Shown here: one piece after another, positions 48,855 through 59,061 of the stretch
How the letters are laid out: each line of letters starts with the position of its first letter
Numbering within the stretch: position 1 is the first letter of the stretch
Assembly: GCF_003576645.1 (NCBI RefSeq)
Contig: NC_044919.1
Span: 28,705,528-28,769,527 of the forward strand
Length of the DNA stretch: 64,000 nt
Reading direction: 5' to 3'
DNA from: Ipomoea triloba
Lineage: Eukaryota; Streptophyta; Magnoliopsida; Solanales; Convolvulaceae
The notes under the pieces: model-generated
What the model was told of the DNA's origin: nothing
Database searches by the model: none
The model's input: the letters and a program-made list of their open reading frames with translations, nothing else
Translations under genes and position numbers: made by a program

Positions 48855-50195
48855 GGCTCAAGTGCCATTCCGCACCATGAACTAAACGCGATTCTTCATG
48901 CCGCACCCTCACCTTGAATAAGTGTTGATTCGATGCATTAACCGCAAAATTTTTGTCGCCTAGCCTATTTTGCAGGTTGCTCCCAAGTTATAGGTAATAA
49001 CTTGCTGATGTGGAGGTGATTTTTTATTGACATGTTTTAATTTGCAAGGTGGCAGCCATTTCATCATCTGGCTTAAATAAACCCAAAATTAAAATTAGAA
49101 ACCAAACCCTAATCACAGCAAGGTTGAGCTCTCCGATTTAATCCATGGCTTCTCTGATTCGTCGACCACCAACATCATCTTCCTCACTCACCAAGCATCG
49201 TCGAGAAGAGAAGACACCACCAGACTGCCCACCGCTGCCTACAGTCTCCATCGCCGACCCACTACTCTACTTAACCGGCCGAAGTTGCCGCTATACTTCT
49301 TCTTATGAACAGAAAACCTTTGCCGCTATACTTAGCTTCTTCTTATGAAGAGAAAACCATTGCCTTTTCCCACTTTAAGTATCTAATATATCTATCCCCT
49401 CATTAGTCACTGTTTGGAATTTTTATTATTTGTTTTTCTCCCTCTCTCTCTATGATAGTGATGAGTGATGGATAGATGGTGTAGGCAGGCAGAGCAGTAC
49501 TCCTAGCAGTACTACAAAGACCACTGCTACACTCCAGTCACCATCGCTTACCAACAGCGCTGGAAGAAGCACCATCGCTGCCGCTGCTCTGCTCGCCGGG
49601 AAGAAACAGAGGTCGCCGACAGGAGCTGATGCTGCGTGCTGCCATCGTCGGAAGTTTTAGCTGCGCCGGAGTCCGCCGTTGTACAAGGAAGGTCGTCGGA
49701 TCCCGTTCCTTGCTGCTGTCAACGAGAGAAGAGGCCAGTCGCTGCTCTGTTCATCGCAAGCGGTCGGACGGGGAACCACTATGACGAGGAGACGTGAAGC
49801 TAATCGCAGCTGGAGGAGCCACCGCCACCTGCTTTGTTCACCGGAGTTCACCATGCCTGCCGGTGCTTGCTGCTGGAGTCTTCGTTGAACTTCACCGCCA
49901 TTGCTGCACTTGGCTTGCTCACGATGAATGGAGAAGGGGAAGGCGAAAGAGAGACCACTGGAGAAAGTCAATTGTTAATTTTGACTAAGAAACCCATCAA
50001 ATTGATTTAATTTCAAATTAATAATGCCACATCAGATAAATACCGATGCCATGTCAGCATTGGTAACAGGAAACCTGTAAAATAGGCTAGGCGACAAAAA
50101 TTTTGCGGTTAATGCATCGAATCAGCACTTATTCAAGGTGAGGGTGCGGCATGAAGAATCGTGTTTGGTTCATGGTGCGGAATGGCACTTGAGCC
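48855..50195. mobile_element. Mutator-like element with long inverted ends and GC-rich interior
   Basis: The 1341-bp element has terminal inverted repeats of about 124 bp (48855-48978 and 50072-50195) with only a few mismatches, beginning GGCTCAAGTGCCATTCCG. AAAAAACAA is duplicated at 48846-48854 and 50196-50204, the 9 bp typical of Mutator. There is no transposase. The interior 49080-49970 is much richer in GC than the surroundings and resembles plant gene DNA. It has a 67-codon frame from ATG 49145 and a 104-codon frame on the minus strand (49971-49657). This is the structure of a Pack-MULE carrying captured host sequence, though the donor is not identified. Confidence 0.9.
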
Positions 50196-50204
50196 AAAAA
50201 ACAA

Positions 50205-50700
50205 TGGAACTCCAAAACGCCCACATATAATTACTACGAACAAAGAACCCTATTAATCGATACTGCCACAGTGACAAAACCCATACATACGCAGGATAAG
50301 ATAAACAATTGAATTTACCAAACAGTATATAGTGAAAAGATAAAGCCAAGAATACAGAATCTTGAATTCAAAACACTCGATAGAAAGTATGAAGAGGTCA
50401 AATAATCATATTACCCTCCATTCGAAAATATAGTTGGGGGGATTATGAATTTAACTCTAAACTGATGGCAGAGAAGAAAACTAGGGGAAGAAGGTTCAAG
50501 AGTGAATACCTGAAGTAAAGAAACCGCCAAAGAAATCGAATACTGTCGTCGTCGGAGGGGAAGGGAAGGGGGTCCGAGACAGTATTTATTAAAAAAGAAA
50601 AGAAATTACTGTGTGGAGCCAAGCCGATTCCGGCTCCGCTAATGCAAGAGCCAGTTTGGCTGGTCCACTTCTTACCCATCAACGGATGGGGATTTACGTT
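50205..50700 (-). other. Possible first-exon remnant on the minus strand
   Basis: The minus strand at about 50590-50510 reads like a plant 5'UTR exon: a pyrimidine-rich cccttcccttcccctccg block, then ttctttacttcag followed by gtattc, a plausible donor. No coding exon is linked to it. It could be the start of the same lost gene as the exon-like piece at 43945-44020, but that is speculation. Confidence 0.25.
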
Positions 50701-50706
50701 TAACTC

Positions 50707-50812
50707 GGAGCCTTGAGGCGCTTTTTATAGAAGCCTCAAGGCTCCCATGCCACTTTTCCCAGCGATGTGGGCAAAGTGGCGAAACTAAGGGGAGCCGGTT
50801 CGGCTCTCCTTA
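50707..50812. repeat. Three consecutive hairpins (copy 1)
   Basis: Hairpin A: ggagccttgaggc (50707-50719) pairs with 50733-50745, 13 bp perfect. Hairpin B: gccacttt (50749-50756) pairs with 50773-50780, with an inner 4-bp extension. Hairpin C: taaggggagccg (50786-50797) pairs with 50801-50812 with one G-T wobble and a 3-nt loop. The set is the inverted counterpart of 53989-54108, and the nearby DNA at about 50940-51070 also matches 53430-53520 in reverse. Confidence 0.85.
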
Positions 50813-51470
50813 TGTTTTATTTTTATTTTAGTTCTTTTTATTTTATTTTATTTTTAATAATAATTATAATTATAATTATTATTGTTTTTATTATGAAATA
50901 TATGTATGCCTTTTATGTTATTTTATATATTAATTAATTGTTAATCTAATCAACTAATTTTATCAAATATCTTTTTACCAATCGCTGATACAATACACTA
51001 GTCAAACCCACTAATATAATATGTTATTTGTCATTTGTTAATTGCTAATTGTTGATTGCCAAATAAGGCCAGAGAGAAATCTAAGTGACAGTGGTGCAGA
51101 GAAAATATGGCGCCTAAATAGCCGACTTGTCGCCGACTTAACAAATTACATTTAATCCATTAAGGAGTTTTCAAAATTTACTTTGTATTTACTTTTAAAT
51201 TTCTCATAGCCCATCATGTTTTTAAATACTAAATTTTTTTATTTTGCTTGATCTTTTAAATTTATTCGACTGGGAACATGTTAACATGTCCATCTAAATA
51301 ACAAAAATATAAGCTCTGCCCATTAAATTTTTTTACAAGTTTAAAATATTTTTCAATTTCTTTATTAGTTTGGTTGACTAACGCCATGCTAAATAATAAA
51401 AAATTTAGGCCACATATGACTTTTTTTTTTTAATTAGAGAAGTTAAGTTTTTTTTTTCTTTAATTTGATN

Positions 51471-51522
<52 letters not shown>

Positions 51523-51728
51523 ATACTAGCTTATATCCCCCAAAAAATCAAGTTTTTAATTTTTTAAAATTTCTTTAGTTTTGAGATTTCAGTCCTGGTC
51601 TAGATCAACGCCCATAAATAAAAAGGAAAAAAACAAACAAACAATGCGCTGGTATTTTTATTTTATTTTTTAAAACTTTTAAGTGCACATATATTATACT
51701 AAAAAAAATGCATAAGTTTTATACCACA
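50813..51728. other. AT-rich DNA with an A run and one N
   Basis: The part to about 51070 belongs with the hairpin element, because it matches the flank of the copy at 54 kb in reverse. The remainder is featureless. A single N at 51470 precedes a 48-bp A run, another homopolymer where the assembly is doubtful. Confidence 0.6.
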
Positions 51729-51753
51729 CTAGTGTTTTACCCGTGCGATGCAC
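51729..51753 (-). mobile_element. Helitron-like 3' terminus
   Basis: On the minus strand a hairpin gtgc-atc-gcac (51753-51743) is followed after 10 nt by CTAG (51732-51729) and then T. The element body would extend right through 51754-52409 and past the CACTA insertion. A 5' TC end was not located. Confidence 0.6.
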
Positions 51754-52409
51754 AAATTTTTTTTTTGTTATTATGAATTTAAATAAAAATTTTAAAAAAT
51801 AAAAATATATTAAAATGTACAATATAATAATATAGTTGAATTATCATATATTTGGTCAAGTATCTATTATCATAGCATACAAAATTAAAATTAAAATTAA
51901 AATTTTATATGATTAATATAATCTCTAATCATGTACATATTTAGATAAATTTATAGAGAAAAATGTACATAATGAAATTGAATTATTCCTAATCATATTT
52001 CATATATATTATAGTTCTAACAATATGAATAAATAACTAAGAAAATTATACTTAGAAATTAAAAAATGTAAATTTTAAATTTTGTGTATGTGATTTTAAA
52101 CTTCGATCAGACACATTTTCTTATATAATTGTGTAATACAGTGTATATACAAATAATGAAATAATATTTATTAATATGTATGTATGAAAATTCTATAATA
52201 TAATTTCTGTAATTATAATTTATATTGATATATTATAATTAAAATAATTAAATATAGAAATTAAAAAAATAACATTTTAATTTTGTATGATTAATATAGT
52301 GCATAAGTATATGTATGTATGCATTTTTTAAAATATAAATATGTATGAACACATATTTTGTTAGTTTTATAATTTTATTTCTATTTATATTTTATATTTT
52401 AATTATAAT
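51754..52409. other. AT-rich DNA, likely Helitron interior
   Basis: Short phrases such as ttttatatgattaatata and acatatttagataaatt recur and reappear to the right of the CACTA element (54490-54600). This supports one older element split by the CACTA insertion. Confidence 0.5.
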
Positions 52410-53434
52410 CACTACAAGAAAAATGCACATAGACAACACTAAAAAGACAACAGTTTTTGACAAAAGTCTTGTCTTTTGTGTAAAAGATAACACTTTTGGA
52501 CAAAACCGTTGTCTTTGACGCAACACTTTTATCAAAGACAACGGTTTTTACCGAACCGTTGTCTTTAGTGTGTTGTCTTTGTGTATTTTGTCAAAAGACA
52601 ACACCGCAAAGACGACGATTTTTAAATACCGTTGTCTATGTGCATTTAAAAAAAAAAAAAAAAAAAGACAACAGTTTTATGTAACCGTTGTCGTTGGTGT
52701 GTTGTCTTTAAGTTCACTTGAATACACAACACTACAAAGACAACGTTTTTTTAAAACCGTTGTCTTTCCGCGATTTTTCTTTTTAAGACAACGATTTTAT
52801 TTAACCGTTGTCGTTTGTGTGTTGTCTTTAAGCAGACTTGAATAGACAACACTTCAAAGACAACGGTTTATTTTGCACCCGTTTTTTATTATTTAGACAA
52901 CGGTTTTATTTAACCGTTGTAGTTGGTGTGTTGTCTTTAAATGCACTTGAATACACAACACTACAAAGACAACGGTATTTTAAAACCGTTGTCTTTGGGC
53001 GTTTTTTTTTTTTTTTTGTAAAGACAACGATTTTATTTAGCCGTTGTTGTTGGTGTATTGTTATTAAACGCATTTTAATACACAACACTTCAAAGACAAC
53101 AGTTTTTTAAAACCGTTGTCTATTTGCATTCGGTTTTTTTTAATTAAACAACGGTTTTATGTAACCATTGTCATTCATGTGTTGTCTTTAAGTGCACTTG
53201 AACACACAACACTACAAAGACAACGATTTTTATTTAAAGACAACGATTCATGTGTTGTCTTTAAAATCGTTGTCTTTGGGTGTTTATTTTTTTTAAAGAC
53301 AACTGTTTTATTTAACCGTTGTCGTTTGTGTGTTGTCTTTAAGCGCACTTTAATAGACAACAATTTATTAAAATAGTTGTCTTTGCATGTGCACCCGTTT
53401 TTTTATTTAGACAACGGTTTTATTTAACCAACGA

Positions 53435-53914
53435 ATTGTATTAGCGGGTTTGACTAACGGATAATATATATTAGCGTTTTGTAAAAAAATATTTGATAAA
53501 ATTAGCTGTTTAAGTTAGCGATTAACATGTAAAATGACCTAAAAGGGTATTATAATAATAATAATAATAATATTAATATTAATATTAATATTAATATTAA
53601 TAATAACATGAAGGTTGAATAATAATAATCATAATAAACAATGTCGTGTAATAGGTTGACCCACTATATTTTTTATGTTTATTTTTTTTTTGAAAAATTT
53701 ATAATTAAAGATCGAAATACCTTTATATTTAACGACATTTAAGTTATTTTTATTGACAGATGACAAAAAATAGTCATGTTACAATAATAGTATAATACTA
53801 GGACCAAAAGTAAATATTTTCATAAAAAAAGGGACTAAAGTGAACTGCCACATATAAATCTAGGACAAAAAATATAATTAACTTTAATAATAATATTTAT
53901 ATAAAATCAAAATC

Positions 53915-53959
<45 letters not shown>

Positions 53960-54255
53960 AACAACAACAACAACAACAACAAGAAGAAACAAGGAAGCAG
54001 CAATTTGCTGCTTCCTTGTATATTCCCCACTTTTCCCACCGTCCCACATCGGTGGGAAAAGTGGGAATAGAGCCTTGAGGCTCCTAAAATAGGAGCCTCA
54101 AGGCTCTACGATTGCCAAATCCCATTGTGGGTTTGACCTTTACCTTCAACGTTTTTTAAACTAATTTTATTCTTAGAGGTGTTTTGGGAAAAAATATATT
54201 TTTTTCTCAAAATGCTATGTGCAAATGTTGCTAAATGTAGCGTTTGCAAAAATTT
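53435..54255. mobile_element. MITE-like insertion nested in the CACTA element
   Basis: The subterminal repeats of the CACTA element stop near 53435 and resume near 54290. The block between begins with tattagcgggtttgactaac and atttgataaaattagc. It ends with a roughly inverted gcgtttgcaaaaatttatca, a pattern common in plant fold-back MITEs. It contains (AAT)n and (AATATT)n runs (53547-53610), a 38-bp A run, (CAA)n, and three strong hairpins. The exact borders are uncertain. Confidence 0.6.
53989..54108. repeat. Three consecutive hairpins (copy 2)
   Basis: Hairpin 1: 53989-54003 pairs with 54005-54019, 15 bp perfect with a 1-nt loop. Hairpin 2: cccacttttcccaccg (54026-54041) pairs with 54050-54065, 16 bp perfect. 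Hairpin 3: 54068-54085 pairs with 54091-54108, 18 bp perfect, stem core gagccttgaggctcc. Hairpins 2 and 3 are related in sequence to B and A at 50.7 kb; hairpin 1 has a different sequence from C but the same place. Confidence 0.9.
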
Positions 54256-54489
54256 ATCAAATAATAATTTGGTGTTTTAACAATACTTGTTCCAACAACA
54301 ATTTTTTATTGTTGTCATTTGAAGAAAAGACAACGATTAAAAAGCGTTTGTCGTTGTGCGGGACTTACAACAACACTGGTTTCAACAAAACTCATCAATA
54401 GATAACTGTTTTTAGTTGTTGTCTTTACCCGTTGTCTTTGCGCATAGACAACGGTTAAATTGTCTATGAGCATTTTTCTTGTAGTGAAT

Positions 54490-54928
54490 TAAGAAAATTA
54501 CATTTACAAATTAAAAGAATTTAATTTTTGAATTTATATAGATTAATGTAGTCCCTAACTATATTACATATTTAGGCAAATTTTTAAATATTTTTTATTT
54601 TTTATTTAAGAGAATGAGTTTATACATATTTTAAAATAATTTTTTTAATAAGTAACCATTGTAGTAATTAACGTGTATAATTATGCCAGTAATCACAATT
54701 CAAAGTGTATATATATTTTCATATTGTACAAAATACTATTAATATAATATATGTCTACATAAATGGATAAAAAGAGAAATTGATAATTCTTTTATTATAG
54801 ATATATTGATAAATATTACGTAATTTTTTTTTCCTTGCATGAAAAAATATTCTTATTTTAAAATTTTACATTGATATCTGAGTTTTGTTTCAGAATCTAC
54901 TTTGGTGATATTTTAAACTTTGAATAAC
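54490..54928. other. AT-rich DNA right of the CACTA element
   Basis: It resembles the DNA left of the insertion and has no coding content. Confidence 0.5.
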
Positions 54929-55069
54929 ACTTGTGTGAGACCGTCTCATGGGTTTGATCTTTGATTAATTGATCAAATAATTGATTAATGGGTCGGATCT
55001 TTGACATCGTTAATTAAAGATCTGACCCGTCTCACGGATTGAGACCCATGAAATGGTCTCATACAAGGT
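54929..55069. mobile_element. Fold-back MITE
   Basis: The left end ttgtgtgagaccgtctcatg and the inverse of the right end, ttgtatgagaccatttcatg, match well, and the inverted similarity continues inward through gatctttgattaa-like sequence to a centre near 55000. Most of the 141 bp can therefore fold on itself. No clear target duplication was fixed. Confidence 0.7.
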
Positions 55070-55269
55070 TTTGCCTTAACCTTTTGTTTGTTATCATAAA
55101 TAGTAAATAGATGTCTGTAACCATTTAGTTTTGTTTTTAAATATTTTCCAACCCATAAATGTAGCACAATCAAAACCTCTCTACACCATCATTTAAATAA
55201 TAAGTCTATAATAGACTTTTTTGTTCAATATTTGTAGATCTATGATATGTTTTTAAGTAATTTATTTAA
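55070..55269. other. Short AT-rich spacer
   Basis: Nothing recognisable is present between the fold-back element and array B. Confidence 0.5.
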
Positions 55270-56009
55270 AGTTTCATCATATCTATTTTATTAATTTATT
55301 TAATATTGTATAAATTTTAAACTTCCTTCTCCATACAAGGCTCCGCCCCACAACACACCCGTTGAGCATAGACATGTTACTACACATCATTTTTTCTGTC
55401 CTTACCAAAAAAAAACCATTTGTTAGGGAGAAAACCATTGCAAAAAATTCTGCCTCCAATTAATTTTGTGTTTTAAAAGACATTTTTAATTATAAATGCT
55501 ATATTTTGATATAATTTCTAAATATGCAACCATGGAAAAAATAAATTAGTTAATACAAAAGATTAAATTATACGGAGTAAATATTTTTGAAATAAATAAA
55601 TATACAGACATTGCTTAAGTCGTGTGGTTTGTTTACTTAAGGTGCGTCATTTTAAAACTTGAGATGTGTGGTTTGTGTTCTTAAGGTTCTTTGTTTGTGT
55701 GCTTAAAGCGTTTAGTCTGTTTACTTAACGTGTGTCATTTTAATGTTTAAGGTGCTCAATTTTTAAAAAGTGTGTCCTGAAGTGCGGCGTTGTATATAAT
55801 TTTTAAGAAATTAAAAGCAATAAGATAAAAATCGACATCGTATCTATTTTATAAATTTATTAATATTTTATAAATTTTAAACTTCCTTCTTCGTTGCAAA
55901 GACTCTGTCTCACAACAAACCCGTTAAGCACAAGTATGTTACTACACATCATAAAAAAAAAAAACAAAAAAAAAAAAAACAAAAATCATATTATTATAGT
56001 AAATGATCA

Positions 56010-56400
56010 AAATAGGAAGGAAAAGACGACAACTAACATAAATGACCAATTTGAGAACGAGCAGCTCGAGCCAAAGTATGAGCAAACTTATTCACTGATC
56101 GAGAGACATACTGAATATACACTTTCTCAAAATGTCTTCAAGACACTCGCTCATCACACAACCTACGTATGATAAATTCAGCGACGTATCATTTAACGAT
56201 ATGCACACAGCTTGACAATCAGAAAACACAACTACCTTTGCGAAACATCAATCTTTGCGAAACATCAATCTTTCACCCACGACAAAGCTTTAATTGCAAG
56301 CGCCTCTGCTAGATGCAGATCTCCCATACAACGAACGGGTTCGTTCTTAGCAGCCACAAAACAACAGATACCACTCTAAATAAAAACCCAAAAATAAGCC
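56010..56400 (-). pseudogene. RNase H-like fragment, array copy d
   Basis: It is homologous to copies a-c. It has lost 7 nt where the other three carry the shared in-frame TGA, giving a frameshift instead, and it has a short internal duplication near 56245-56265. It joins A-rich sequence with no C run and no gap. Confidence 0.72.
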
Positions 56401-57579
56401 TCCTCCAAAAAAAAAACTTGTAAGAAGAAAAACATTGCAAAAAAATTGTGCCTCCAATTATTTTTTTTGTTTTAAAAGAAATTTTTAAATTATAAATGTT
56501 ATATTTGATATGATTTTTAAATATGCAAAAAGGGGAAAAATAAATTTGTCAATACAAAAGATTAAATTATATGGAGTAAACAGTTTTGAAATAAATAAAT
56601 ATACAGACATTGTTTAAGTTGAGTGGTTTGTATACTTAAGGTACGCTATTTTAAAACTTGAGGTGCGTGATTTGTGTTCTTAAGGTTCTTTGTTTGTGTG
56701 CATAAAGTGTTTAGTTTGTGTACTTAACGTGCGCCAATTTAATGCTTAAGGTTCTCACTTTTTTAAAAATATGTCCTAAAGAGCATAGTCGTATATAATT
56801 TTTTAAAAAAATTAAAAACAATAAGATACAAATCTGCATCATATCTATTTTATAAATTTATATAATATTGTATAAATTTTAAACTCCTCTCTTCGTGCAG
56901 GGCTCTACCCCACAACACACCCGCGGAGCACAGACATGTTACTACACGCCATTTTTATTTTGTCCTTCCAAAAAAAAAAAATCATTTGTTAGGGAGAAAA
57001 ACATTGCAAAAAAATCTGCCTCCAATTAATTGTATATTTTAAACGACATTTTTAATTATAAATGTTGTATTTGATATAATTTCTAAATATACAACAATGG
57101 AAAAAATAAATTAGTTAATACAAAAGATTAAATGATACGGAGTAAATAGTTTTGAAGTAAATAAATATACAAACATTGCTTAAGTTGTGTGGTTTTCGTA
57201 TACTTAAAAGTGTTTAGTTTGTGTACTTAACGTGCGCCATTTTAATGTTTAAAGTGCTCACTTTTTAAAAAGTGCGTCATAAATAGCGGCGTCGTATATA
57301 ATTTTTAAGAAATTAAAAACAATAAGATAAAAATCGACATCGTATTTATTTTATAAATTTATTTAATATTTTATAAATTTTAAACTTTTTTTTTGGTGCA
57401 AGGCTCCGCTTCACAACACACCCGCTGAGCACACACATGTTACTACACATCATTTTTTTTGTTTTTTCCCCAAAAGAAAAAAAACATCTTTTAGGTAGAA
57501 AAACATTGCAAAAAAAAAAAAAAAAATTGTCTCCAATCAATTTTATGTTTTCAAAGACATTTTTAATTATAAATGATAT

Positions 57580-57885
57580 ACTCCGTAATTATATGATTTC
57601 GAGGTCCTCAATAGTTGGGGTTTTTTAGTAGATTTTACAGGTATGATTAGGAAAGAAAAAATGAGATGGGAGAAAAAAATGGAAGAAAAAACAAAACAAA
57701 ACAAAATATGAAAAAGGAAAAATTTCAAAAAAAAAAAAAAAAAAAAGGTAAAACAAGCTGATTTATGCGCCCAGCAGCTGGGCGCTTGTTTTTATTTAAA
57801 GTTTCTTTTTCTTCATCTTCTCTCTTCCAACTCAGCATTGTCATTCTTAAAATTCGTGAAAAATTAACTGATGGGGAAGACCTAA
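57580..57885. other. 300-bp insertion in an array B unit with a strong hairpin
   Basis: The unit is interrupted after aattataaatgatata and resumes at aagtatgcaacaatgg. The insert has an A-rich, purine-heavy left half and a pyrimidine-rich right half. Between them lies a perfect 8-bp stem with CAG loop (gcgcccag 57767-57774, ctgggcgc 57778-57785). No terminal repeats were found. Confidence 0.6.
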
Positions 57886-58029
57886 GTATGCAACAATGGG
57901 AAAAATAAATTAGTTAATACAAAAGATTAAATTATACGGAGTAAATAATTTTCAAATAAATAAATATACAAACATCACTTAAGGTGTGTGGTTTGTATAC
58001 TTAAAATGCGTCATTTTAAAACTTGAGAT

Positions 58030-59061
58030 GTCAAATGTGTGGCTTATATTCTGGGATGGACATGTGTCCCTCCACACTCCTATATAAGCCACATCAAATG
58101 CTAGAATGTGGAATTTTGGTGGAAACAGAGAACTATACACTAGATCATGAATTTCCGATCCTTTATTTTAAAATTAATATTAAATTCATAATAAAATACA
58201 AAAATTCGGGTGTATAATCACATCAAAATCAAAATAAAAAATCACAACAAATCTAAATTAGTTAATTGTTTATGACTTTTTCTACTATTCAAACACTTCT
58301 TTCTGAATTCTTGAACTCTTTCGTTTATATAGCAATCCTACCCACCTTAGCTCTTGAGTCTTGAATTCTTGCATTTCCTTTGCGACCTCCTCATTCCTCT
58401 CCGAATTTCTTTACTTATTTCGCAGATTTTGAGAGTGACATTTTTTAGGCATAAATTTCCGAATGAAAAATAAAAATATTTTACCGTACATAAATGAAAG
58501 AAAATGAGATAGTTATTGATTATGGAAACTTCACCTAATACTTGTTCCCAACACCATAATAAGGCATTGATTCATGTTCGTTTGTTACAAATATTGAAGA
58601 TTTGGATTTGAATTGATTCTATTTCATAAAATACATTATTTTAAAATGTTCATTATTCTAATACATGCGTGGATGAAGGAATTTTTTTTCTTTTAACATC
58701 AAAACGATTGGACCATACTCCATACAATAATTTACCTGCTCAGAGTGCAACTAATTGTCTAATTAAAACTGTCAAGTAGTGGTTGTTAAGAGTCAAATAA
58801 GTTTCAAAATAGTGCAATGAAGCTATTCAAATGTAAACATAATACTCCATACAATAAATATGTGGATTCTGTTTTCTCCACTTCTGCAACAAGAAGCAGT
58901 TGTACACACTATCCTACACACCATATGCATTTGACAGAACATCATAAATTTCGTGCATCGTCGTAGGTATCAATCCAAGATTCCAAAATAATTCTACAAC
59001 TAAGATTCAATACTCATTTGGTTATTTTAGCAGAAGAAAAATTTCTCCCATCAAAGCTCAT
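58030..59061. other. 3' flank of ABCC copy 3, homologous to that of copy 2
   Basis: It aligns in blocks with 12228-13424, without the solo LTR. The first part is a small palindrome: tgtggcttata (58038-58048) is inverted at 58083-58093. About 115 bp near 58870-58990 are not in copy 2. No separate gene is seen. Confidence 0.8.

Larger units (their letters stand above)
52410..54486. mobile_element. Non-autonomous CACTA (En/Spm) transposon, complete ends
   Basis: The element starts CACTACAAGAAAAATGC and ends with the exact inverse; the inverted ends match over about 27 bp with one mismatch. AAT is duplicated at 52407-52409 and 54487-54489, the 3-bp target of CACTA elements. The left part is packed with subterminal repeats of gacaacggtttt and its complement aaccgttgtctt, where transposase would bind. 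There is no transposase gene. Open frames of 60-90 codons in this part only follow the repeats. A second element is nested at about 53435-54255. Confidence 0.95.
55270..58029 (+). repeat. Array B: second cluster of the 550-bp repeat family
   Basis: The landmark ttttaaacttccttct and variants lie near 55316, 55878, 56878 and 57378, giving one long unit with an RNase H fragment and shorter units of 500-560 bp. All unit blocks of array A are found in the same order. The array ends abruptly at the 3' flank of ABCC copy 3 near 58030. Confidence 0.9.

Noticed and set aside
52496..53376. Several Lys/Arg/Thr-rich frames on both strands between 52.5 and 53.4 kb
   Set aside because: They are translations of the CACTA subterminal repeats; no start context or splice sites support them.
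53989..54108. Bacterial-type terminator or riboswitch from the strong hairpins
   Set aside because: The context is a nested plant transposon; no gene ends or begins here.
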